The notes under the pieces: model-generated
The model's database searches: none
What the model saw: the letters and a program-made list of their open reading frames with translations, nothing else
Told to the model about the DNA's origin: nothing
From: an uncultured bacterium
Lineage (GTDB): Bacteria > Pseudomonadota > Gammaproteobacteria > Burkholderiales > Burkholderiaceae_E
Reading direction: 5' to 3'
Assembly: GCA_903934795.1 (NCBI GenBank)
Contig: CAIZPE010000233.1
Coordinates: 1-32,945, forward strand
DNA: 32,945 bases
Program-made: the position numbers and the translations under genes
Part shown: one piece after another, positions 24,561-32,945 of the stretch
Numbering within the stretch: position 1 is the first letter of the stretch
Layout of the letters: each line of letters opens with the position of its first letter

Positions 24561-24566
24561 AGTCTA
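24561..24566 (-). promoter_or_regulatory. Candidate -10 box TAGACT for the TusA-SDR pair
   Basis: On the minus strand TAGACTG begins with the TAG stop codon of the MFS gene. The following 107-bp gap to the TusA-like start would be a leader of about 98 bases. No clear -35. The same heptamer precedes two other genes in the window. Confidence 0.35.
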
Positions 24567-25811
24567 GCCGCTGGCGGCGGGCGGGTCGACCGGATCGCCG
24601 CGCTGCGTGCGCTGCCGAAGCGCGGTGAGGCCACCGGCCACGGCACCGACGGACACGCACCAGAAGAGCGGCGCATAGGCAAGCGCGCCACCCATCACGC
24701 TGGCCAGCAGCGTGCCCACCACGCCGAACAGCGTGGGCAGCACCACCTGCGTGCCGTTGACCAGGCTCATGCGCAGGCCCACCGCCTCGCCCACCCGGCC
24801 CGCCGGGCTGACCTCGTGCAGGAGCGACATCACCGCCGGCTGGCCCACGCCCAGCCCCAGCCCGAGCAGGAAGGACAGCCCCATCAGGCCCCAGAAACTC
24901 GTGACCAGCGGGAACACCAGGAACACGGCAGCGGCCACCAGCTGGGCCACACCGATCAGCTGCCACTCGCGCAGCCGGCGCGAGATCAGCGGCAGGGAAA
25001 GCCGCACGGTGAAGGTGGCCGCCGAGAAGGCGCCGAGCACCGCGCCGATCTGGCTCGCGCTCAGGCCGATGCGGCTGCCCTGGATGGGCGTGAGGAACAT
25101 GTGCACGTCCCAGACGGTGGAGGTGACCACCACCGACAGGAACAGCAGCCGCAACGGCCGCGAGGCGAGCAGGTCAAGCAACCGGCCGCGTCGTGCCTGC
25201 GCCGGCGCCACCCGCGAGGCCTGGCCGGAGAAGGTCCAGCGCCAGCGCAGCAGCGCAAAGGCCGCCGCGATCAGGAGCGTGGAGGCAGCGAAGGAGGCGC
25301 CGAAGGACGAGCCGGCGCCCCAGCGGTCGATCAGCAGCCCGGCGAGCACCGGCCCGCAGAAGGCCGAGACCGAGTAGCCCACCGCGAGATGGCCGAAGTG
25401 GCGCATGCGCTGGGCGCCCTCGCCAAGATCGCCGGTGAGCTTCTGCACGGCCATGTGAAAGAACATGAAGCCGGTGCCCACCAGCAGGCTGTTGAGAAAG
25501 AGCGCCGGCAGGCTCAGCCAGATGGCGGGCAGCACGAAGCCCACCGCAACCACCGCCGAGCCGAGCAGCATCGGCACGCGGGTGCCCACCCGGTCGATCC
25601 AGCGGCCGGCTGACACCGACAGCAGCATGGGCAGCAGCGCATAGAGCGACAGCAGCAGCCCGACGACGAAGGCCGAGGCCTGCAGCGAGATGGCCGCGAG
25701 CGACACCGTCATGCGGCTGGCGCTGAAGGCGGTGTGGCCGATGACACCCAGGCAGATCACCGGCCACAGCCGGGGCGGGTGATCGGTACCGGACGGGCCC
25801 GCCGGGCTCAT
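24564..25811 (-). CDS. Major facilitator superfamily transporter
   Basis: Encodes 415 residues with about 12 hydrophobic segments, the standard MFS size. The loop between segments 2 and 3 carries AGRWIDRVGTRVPMLLGS, the MFS motif A (G-x3-D-R-x-G-R/T-R). A basic linker in the middle (about 200-215, RRGRLLDLLASRPLR) separates the two six-helix halves. The later LLGLGLGVGQPAVMSLLHEVSPAGRVGEAVGLRMS region, cited as GLGVGQPAVMSLL and GRVGEAVGLRMS, is typical of drug/metabolite efflux members. Substrate unknown. It starts 17 bp after alaS, so is probably co-transcribed. The start has no strong ribosome site. Confidence 0.9.
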   Translation of the reverse strand: MSPAGPSGTDHPPRLWPVICLGVIGHTAFSASRMTVSLAAISLQASAFVVGLLLSLYALLPMLLSVSAGRWIDRVGTRVPMLLGSAVVAVGFVLPAIWLSLPALFLNSLLVGTGFMFFHMAVQKLTGDLGEGAQRMRHFGHLAVGYSVSAFCGPVLAGLLIDRWGAGSSFGASFAASTLLIAAAFALLRWRWTFSGQASRVAPAQARRGRLLDLLASRPLRLLFLSVVVTSTVWDVHMFLTPIQGSRIGLSASQIGAVLGAFSAATFTVRLSLPLISRRLREWQLIGVAQLVAAAVFLVFPLVTSFWGLMGLSFLLGLGLGVGQPAVMSLLHEVSPAGRVGEAVGLRMSLVNGTQVVLPTLFGVVGTLLASVMGGALAYAPLFWCVSVGAVAGGLTALRQRTQRGDPVDPPAASG

Positions 25812-25828
25812 GCGGGCCCCGGTGCGCT

Positions 25829-28480
<2,652 letters not shown>

Positions 28481-28493
28481 TCTACCGAAACCC

Positions 28494-28510
28494 CCGCGCC
28501 GACGGCGCGG
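28494..28510. promoter_or_regulatory. Perfect palindrome in the alaS/selB divergent gap
   Basis: CCGCGCCG-A-CGGCGCGG, a perfect 8-1-8 inverted repeat, ends 14 bases before the upstream alaS start and 27 bases before selB. It may be an operator. In E. coli AlaRS binds a palindrome around its own promoter; sameness here is a guess. Confidence 0.45.
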
Positions 28511-28536
28511 CCCGCCATGCGCTACCGTGACCGCCC

Positions 28537-30480
28537 ATGATCATCGCCACCGCCGGCCATGTCGACCACGGCAAGACCAGCCTGGTGCGCGCCCTCACCG
28601 GCGTGGACACCGACCGCCTGGCTGAAGAGAAGCGCCGCGGCCTCACCATCGACCTGGGCTTTGCCTATGCGCCGCTGGGCGGCGGCGAGCCGGTCGGCTT
28701 CATCGATGTGCCCGGCCACGAGCGCTTCCTGCGCAACATGCTCGCCGGCGTGAGCCGGGTCGACCTCGCCCTGCTGGTGGTGGCCGCCGATGACGGCCCC
28801 ATGCCCCAGACCCGCGAGCACCTCGCCATCCTGGGCCTGACCGGCGCGCGGGCGCTCGCCGTGGCCCTGACCAAGATCGACCGGGTGGCGCCCGAGCAGA
28901 TGGCGCAGGCCCGGGCGCAGGTGCACGGCCTGCTCGCCGGCAGCCCCTGGGCCGACGCACCGGTGTTCCCGGTGAGCACACCCACCGGCGAGGGGCTGGC
29001 CGCGCTGCGCGCGCACCTGGCCGAGGCCGCCGCCGCGGCCTCACCCGATCAGCCGCAGGGTCATTTCCGTCTGGCCATCGACCGCGCCTTCAGCGTCGCC
29101 GGCGCGGGTCTGGTGCTCACCGGCACGGTGCTCAGCGGCCGCGCCCTGCCCGGCGACAGCCTCGTGATCTCGCCGCTCGGCCGCGAAGGGCGGGTGCGCG
29201 GCATCCATGCGCAGGGCGCCCCGGCAAGCGAGGCCCGGCAGGGCCAGCGCTGCGCGATCAATCTGGCCGGCGGCGGGCTGCAGCCCGAGCAGGCCGGTCG
29301 CGGCCAGTGGTTGCTGGCGCCCGCGCTGCACGCGCCCACGCAGCGCCTCGATGTCCTCCTGCGGCTGCTGCCGAATGAGGGCGGCGGGTCGGTACGCCGG
29401 GGTGCGCAGCTTCAGGTCCATCTCGGCGCCGATGCCGTGGGCTGTCAGCTTGCCTGGCTCGACGAGGACGAGGCGCGGGCCGGGCCGCAGCGCCTGGCCC
29501 AGCTGATCCTCGCCCGGCCGGTGTCGGCGCTGCGTGGTGACCGCCTCGTGCTGCGCGACCCGGCCGCCGCCCGCACGCTGGGCGGCGGCGAGGTGCTCGA
29601 CCCATTCGCGCCGGCCCGGGGCCGCAGCCGACCCGATCGCCGCCTGCTGCTGTCCGGCTGGGGCCTGCCCGATGCCGCAAGCTCCCTGCAGGCGCTGCTG
29701 CAGACCAGCCCGGCGGGCCTGTCCGTGGAGTCCTTCGCCCAGGCCTGGAATCTGCTGCCCGAGACCCTGGTGGCGATGCTCGACGCCGGCCAGGCCACCC
29801 GTCCCGCGGGCCTTCGGCCGGCGCTGGCGATCGACCCGGCGCGCTGGCAGGCCTGGCAGACCTCGGTCACGCGCTGCCTTGCCCGCCAGCACGACACCGA
29901 GCCGGCGCGCATCGGCCCGATCGAGCGCGAACTGCTCGACGCGATGCTCGACGAGCAGAGGTCCCTGACCGGCGCCTGGCCAGTGGGCCGCGATCAGGCC
30001 CGGCAGGTGGCGCGCGCGGCTTTGGCCGCGCAGGTCGCCGCCGGCGCGGTGGTGCGCGAGGGCGCCAGCCTGCGCCTGCCCGGCCACGAAGCCCGGCTGG
30101 CCGAGGCCGATGCCGCCCTGCTGGCGCGGGTGATGCCGATGCTGCGCGCCAGCCTGCTGCGCCCGCCGATCGTGGGCGAACTCGCCGCCGCCCTCGGGCA
30201 GGAGCGCGCCGACCTGCTGAGCTTCCTGCGCCGCATGAGCGCGCTGGGCCATGTGCTGGCGGTGGCACCCAACCGCTTCTTCGCCCCCGAGGCGCTGACC
30301 GCTCTCGCGGCCATCGCCCGATCGCTGGCAGCGGCGTCGCCTGACGGCGGCTTCGATGCCGCGGCCTACCGCGATGCCAGCGGCATCGGCCGCAACCTGA
30401 CCATCGAGGTGCTCGAATACCTCGACCGGGCCGGCATCACCCGCTTCGCGCGGGAGCGACGCCATCTGATCGCGCCCTGA
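28537..30480 (+). CDS. selB: Selenocysteine-specific translation elongation factor SelB
   Basis: Encodes 647 residues. SelB is an EF-Tu-like GTPase that carries Sec-tRNA to UGA codons marked by a SECIS hairpin. The opening [20 protein letters not shown] has the P-loop GHVDHGKT (7-14); the G3 motif DVPGHE is at 57-62 and G4 TKID at 112-115. [22 protein letters not shown], cited by its core [18 protein letters not shown], is specific for SelB against EF-Tu. Domains 2 and 3 follow to about 340, then the winged-helix RNA-binding modules to the end ([17 protein letters not shown]). No UGA interruption occurs. selA, the tRNA-Sec gene and any selenoprotein are absent from the window and must be elsewhere. 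Confidence 0.96.
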   Translation: MIIATAGHVDHGKTSLVRALTGVDTDRLAEEKRRGLTIDLGFAYAPLGGGEPVGFIDVPGHERFLRNMLAGVSRVDLALLVVAADDGPMPQTREHLAILGLTGARALAVALTKIDRVAPEQMAQARAQVHGLLAGSPWADAPVFPVSTPTGEGLAALRAHLAEAAAAASPDQPQGHFRLAIDRAFSVAGAGLVLTGTVLSGRALPGDSLVISPLGREGRVRGIHAQGAPASEARQGQRCAINLAGGGLQPEQAGRGQWLLAPALHAPTQRLDVLLRLLPNEGGGSVRRGAQLQVHLGADAVGCQLAWLDEDEARAGPQRLAQLILARPVSALRGDRLVLRDPAAARTLGGGEVLDPFAPARGRSRPDRRLLLSGWGLPDAASSLQALLQTSPAGLSVESFAQAWNLLPETLVAMLDAGQATRPAGLRPALAIDPARWQAWQTSVTRCLARQHDTEPARIGPIERELLDAMLDEQRSLTGAWPVGRDQARQVARAALAAQVAAGAVVREGASLRLPGHEARLAEADAALLARVMPMLRASLLRPPIVGELAAALGQERADLLSFLRRMSALGHVLAVAPNRFFAPEALTALAAIARSLAAASPDGGFDAAAYRDASGIGRNLTIEVLEYLDRAGITRFARERRHLIAP

Positions 30481-30523
30481 CGGCACCGAAAGCGGGCGCC
30501 ATCGCGAAGCGGGATGCCCAGGG

Positions 30524-30552
30524 TTGGCCCGGGCCGAGGTTCCGGCTATCCT
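30524..30552 (+). promoter_or_regulatory. Candidate promoter of tctBA
   Basis: TTGGCC (30524-30529) and TATCCT (30547-30552) are separated by exactly 17 bases, each with four of six consensus matches. Transcription would start near 30559, leaving a leader of about 54 bases. Confidence 0.5.
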
Positions 30553-30559
30553 TCGCGCC

Positions 30560-30585
30560 AGCGATGGGCGGTGGCACGAATCGCT
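30560..30585 (+). repeat. Inverted repeat at the predicted tctBA transcript start
   Basis: AGCGAT (30560-30565) and ATCGCT (30580-30585) are perfect arms 14 bases apart, immediately after the predicted start. It could be a repressor site or the first stem of the mRNA. Confidence 0.35.
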
Positions 30586-30612
30586 GTCCCGCATAACCAG
30601 GAGAGACACAGC

Positions 30613-31074
30613 ATGCAGCTTCGCAACCACCACGACCTGTGGGCGGGCATCATGTTCGCGGGCTTCGGCCTGCTGTTCATGGCGCTGTCCCAGCAGTACC
30701 AGCTGGGCTCGGCCGCCAAGATGGGCCCCGGCTACTTCCCCACCATGCTGGGCGGCCTGTGCACGCTGCTGGGCCTGGTGATCGCCGCCGGTGCGTTCAG
30801 TTCCAAGGCCAAGCATGCCCGCGTGGCCAAGGTCGGCTGGCGCGAGCTGATCCTGGTGCTGGTATCGGTGGCGCTCTTTGCCACCCTCCTGCCCCAGCTC
30901 GGCATCGTCGTGGCCCTGGTGGTGCTGGTGGTGGTGGCCTCCACGGCCAGCTTCGAGTTTCGTCTTCGTGACGCCCTCATCTCGGCGGCGGTGCTGCTGG
31001 TGATGTCCTACCTCGTGTTCGTCAAGGGGCTTGAGCTGCAGTTCCCGCTGCTGCCCAAGTTCATGACCAAGTAA
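30613..31074 (+). CDS. tctB: Tripartite tricarboxylate transporter small membrane subunit TctB
   Basis: Encodes 153 residues with four hydrophobic segments (about 9-27, 45-62, 76-108 probably two, and 120-138), the TctB plan. The early MGPGYFPTMLGGL is the family mark. TctB sits in the inner membrane with the large TctA subunit and works with a periplasmic TctC/Bug protein to take up carboxylates, driven by an ion gradient. AGGAGAG lies seven bases before the ATG at 30613; an earlier in-frame ATG at 30514 lies within the proposed promoter and is rejected. tctA follows 21 bp after the stop. Confidence 0.93.
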   Translation: MQLRNHHDLWAGIMFAGFGLLFMALSQQYQLGSAAKMGPGYFPTMLGGLCTLLGLVIAAGAFSSKAKHARVAKVGWRELILVLVSVALFATLLPQLGIVVALVVLVVVASTASFEFRLRDALISAAVLLVMSYLVFVKGLELQFPLLPKFMTK

Positions 31075-31095
31075 AGCGCCCCAGGACCCACCACC

Positions 31096-32604
31096 ATGGA
31101 CCAACTTCTCGGCAATCTGGCCATCGGCTTCGCCACCGCGGCCACGGTCGACAATCTCTTCTACTGCTTCGTGGGGGTGCTGCTCGGCACCCTGATCGGC
31201 GTGCTGCCCGGCATCGGCCCGCTGGCCACGATCGCCATGCTGCTGCCGGCCACCTACAAGATGACCGACCCGACCTCGGCGCTCATCATGCTGGCGGGCA
31301 TCTACTACGGGGCGCAGTATGGCGGCTCCACAACGGCCATCCTGGTCAACCTGCCGGGCGAGTCCTCATCGGTGGTGACCACGCTCGATGGCTACCAGAT
31401 GGCCAGGCGCGGCCGGGCCGGCGCGGCCCTGTCCATCGCCGCCATCGGTTCCTTCTTCGCAGGCACCGTGGCCACCTTCCTGCTGGCTGCCTTCGCGCCG
31501 CCGCTGGCCGAGATCGCCTTCAAGTTCGGCCCGGCCGAATACTTCGCGCTGATGGTGCTGGGCCTGATCGCGGCGGTGGTGCTCGCCAACGGCTCCATCT
31601 GGAAGGCACTGGCCATGGTGGTGCTGGGCCTGCTGCTGGGCATGATCGGCACCGATGTGAACTCCGGCGTGGCGCGCTTCTCCTTCGATGTGCCCGAGCT
31701 CTCCGACGGCATCGAGTTTGCCGTGGTGGCCATGGGCATGTTCGGCTTCGCCGAGATCATCCTGAACCTCGAGCAGCGCGAGAACCGCGAGGTCTTCACC
31801 AGCAAGGTGGGCAAGATGCTGCCCACCGGTGCCGAGTTCAAGCGCGCGATCTTCCCCATCCTGCGTGGCACCACCCTGGGCTCCATCCTGGGCATCCTGC
31901 CCGGCGGCGGCGCGGTGCTGGCCTCGTTCTCCACCTATGCCATGGAGAAGAAGCTCTCCAAGCACCCGGAGGAGTTCGGCAAGGGCGCGATCGAGGGTGT
32001 GGCCGGTCCCGAGGCCGCCAACAACGCCGGTGCGCAGACCTCGTTCATCCCGATGCTCACCCTGGGCATCCCGACCACCCCGGTGCTGGCGCTGATGGTC
32101 GCGGCCATGATGATCCACAACATCCAGCCCGGCCCGCAGGTCATGACCAGCAACCCCAAGCTGTTCTGGGGTCTGATCGTGTCGATGTGGATCGGCAACC
32201 TGATGCTGGTGATCCTGAACCTGCCCCTGATCGGCATCTGGATCAAGCTGCTCACGGTGCCCTACCGCATCCTGTTCCCGGCCATTCTGCTGTTCTGCTG
32301 CATCGGCTCGTACTCGCTGAACAACAACGTGTTCGATGTGTTCATGACCATCCCGTTCGCCATCCTGGGCTATGTCTTCAAGAAGCTCGACTGCGAGCCG
32401 GCACCCTTGCTGCTCGGCTTCGTGCTCGGCAAGCTGATGGAGGAGTACCTGCGACGGGCCATGACCATCTCTCGCGGCGACTGGTCGGTGTTCATCACAA
32501 GGCCGCTCTCGGCCACGCTGCTGGGCATTGCGGTGCTGCTGCTGGTGATCGTGTTCCTGCCAGCCATCGCCAAGAAGCGCGAGGAAGCCTTCGTCGACGA
32601 GTAG
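31096..32604 (+). CDS. tctA: Tripartite tricarboxylate transporter large membrane subunit TctA
   Basis: Encodes 502 residues with about 12 membrane segments. The family motifs are strong: GTLIGVLPGIGPLATIAMLLP (core GVLPGIGPLATIA), YYGAQYGGSTTAILVNLPGE, and in the second half GILPGGGAVLASFSTYAMEK and GVAGPEAANNAGAQTSFIPM, followed by LTLGIPTTPVLALM. The repeated PG-rich motifs in the two halves mark the substrate pathway. With TctB and TctC it imports a di- or tricarboxylate or similar acid; the ligand is set by the binding protein and not readable here. The start ATG at 31096 has CAGGA about ten bases upstream. tctC follows after a gap with two hairpins. Confidence 0.97.
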   Translation: MDQLLGNLAIGFATAATVDNLFYCFVGVLLGTLIGVLPGIGPLATIAMLLPATYKMTDPTSALIMLAGIYYGAQYGGSTTAILVNLPGESSSVVTTLDGYQMARRGRAGAALSIAAIGSFFAGTVATFLLAAFAPPLAEIAFKFGPAEYFALMVLGLIAAVVLANGSIWKALAMVVLGLLLGMIGTDVNSGVARFSFDVPELSDGIEFAVVAMGMFGFAEIILNLEQRENREVFTSKVGKMLPTGAEFKRAIFPILRGTTLGSILGILPGGGAVLASFSTYAMEKKLSKHPEEFGKGAIEGVAGPEAANNAGAQTSFIPMLTLGIPTTPVLALMVAAMMIHNIQPGPQVMTSNPKLFWGLIVSMWIGNLMLVILNLPLIGIWIKLLTVPYRILFPAILLFCCIGSYSLNNNVFDVFMTIPFAILGYVFKKLDCEPAPLLLGFVLGKLMEEYLRRAMTISRGDWSVFITRPLSATLLGIAVLLLVIVFLPAIAKKREEAFVDE

Positions 32605-32616
32605 TCCGGGCCGGAG

Positions 32617-32639
32617 CCGGGGCGGGCCTGACGCCCCGG
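32617..32639 (+). terminator. Perfect 8-bp hairpin after tctA, no U-tract
   Basis: CCGGGGCG and CGCCCCGG pair around GGCCTGA, 12 bases after the tctA stop. Without a T-run, it may be a partial terminator or a stabilising 3' structure between cistrons. Confidence 0.5.
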
Positions 32640-32658
32640 AACCCGCCCCTCCCGGCCG

Positions 32659-32672
32659 GCGCCTTCGGGCGC
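32659..32672 (+). repeat. UUCG-tetraloop hairpin between tctA and tctC
   Basis: GCGCC-TTCG-GGCGC, a 5-bp stem closed by the very stable C(UUCG)G tetraloop, 19 bases after the first hairpin and just before the proposed tctC promoter. Confidence 0.5.
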
Positions 32673-32684
32673 GGGCCGCGGCTT

Positions 32685-32693
32685 TGCTAGACT
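32685..32693 (+). promoter_or_regulatory. Extended -10 promoter candidate for tctC
   Basis: TGCTAGACT combines a TGC extension with TAGACT. Transcription would start near 32700, about 22 bases before the tctC ATG. No -35 is seen. It suggests tctC can be made apart from tctBA. Confidence 0.45.
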
Positions 32694-32721
32694 GCGCGGC
32701 TTTCCTCCCGCCGCGCATCCC

Positions 32722-32945
32722 ATGCTCCCTCCCTCACGCCGCCGGCTGATCGCCGGTCTGCCGGCCGCGGCCCTGGCCGCCGCGCTGACATCGCCGGCCC
32801 GAGCGCAGGCGTGGCCCGCGCGCCCGGTGCGGCTGGTCATCCCCTTTCCGGCGGGTGGCGCCACCGACATCATCGGCCGCACCCTGGCCACACGACTGGG
32901 CACGGCCCTCGGACAGCAGGTGGTGGTGGAGAACCGGCCGGGCGC
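32722..32945 (+). CDS. tctC: Bug/TctC-family periplasmic binding protein, 3'-truncated by the window edge
   Basis: The first 74 codons are present and open to the right edge. An N-terminal signal ([20 protein letters not shown], cleavage probably after ARA near residue 28) is followed by [19 protein letters not shown], the hallmark opening of mature Bug proteins, and VVVENRPGA at the edge. The twin Arg in SRRRL could allow Tat export, but Sec is common in the family. The protein captures a carboxylic acid in the periplasm and delivers it to TctBA. There is no clear ribosome site before the ATG; the start is chosen because it gives a complete signal peptide. Confidence 0.93.
   Translation, partial: MLPPSRRRLIAGLPAAALAAALTSPARAQAWPARPVRLVIPFPAGGATDIIGRTLATRLGTALGQQVVVENRPG

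Noticed and set aside
28523-28528. TACCGT as a -10 box for selB
   Set aside because: Only three of six consensus matches, so too weak to list.

Overview
The window is about 33 kb of very GC-rich bacterial chromosome with dense, short-spaced operons. The order lptG-lptF / pepA-holC-(DUF2486-like)-valS, the tctBAC tricarboxylate transporter with a Bug-type binding protein, and the overall protein style point to a betaproteobacterium of the order Burkholderiales; I cannot name a genus. There are no insertion sequences, phage genes, CRISPR arrays or other signs of recent transfer.

Layout from left to right. 1-1027 (-): 3'-truncated gene for a secreted lipoprotein, divergent from waaQ (1271-2413, +), an LPS core heptosyltransferase. 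2475-8652 (+): six-gene run of NfeD-like protein, SPFH/stomatin-like protein, DUF2237 protein, ABC ATPase, large FtsX-type permease and HlyD-type adaptor. 8678-11001 (-): DUF3047 periplasmic protein translationally coupled to a lipoprotein phospholipase-D/cardiolipin-synthase-like enzyme. 11105-11605 (+): SRPBCC protein, then a bidirectional terminator and a tRNA-Ala(CGC) gene on the minus strand. 11996-12847 (+): alpha/beta hydrolase, convergent with an FAD amino-acid-oxidase-like gene (12861-13991, -). 14220-16490 (-): lptF-lptG. 16551-21988 (+): pepA, holC, DUF2486-like gene, valS. 22121-23404 (+): lipoprotein lipase/esterase, convergent with a minus-strand series alaS - MFS - TusA-like - SDR (28480 down to 23460). 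28537-30480 (+): selB, divergent from alaS. 30613 to the right edge (+): tctB, tctA and the start of tctC.

Several genes serve the envelope: waaQ builds LPS core, LptF/LptG form the permease that lifts LPS from the inner membrane, and the NfeD/SPFH plus ABC/FtsX/HlyD run looks like a membrane-organising and extrusion module. A second group serves translation: valS, alaS, selB and tRNA-Ala.

The most interesting unexplained signals are in the gaps. (1) The 228-bp gap between lptG and the FAD oxidase holds what looks like a complete small transcription unit on the minus strand: operator-like dyad, promoter, about 100 nt of RNA and a strong U-tract terminator. (2) The lptF/pepA divergent promoter has its perfect TATAAT box inside a perfect palindrome. 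(3) The 56-bp alaS/selB gap contains a perfect 17-bp palindrome. (4) A TAGACTG promoter-like box recurs before three genes, one of which would give a leaderless mRNA. (5) Protein-gene ends carry perfect GC hairpins without U-tracts, whereas the only two U-tract terminators sit at the tRNA and at the candidate small RNA. All promoter, operator and RNA calls are by eye and are hypotheses.
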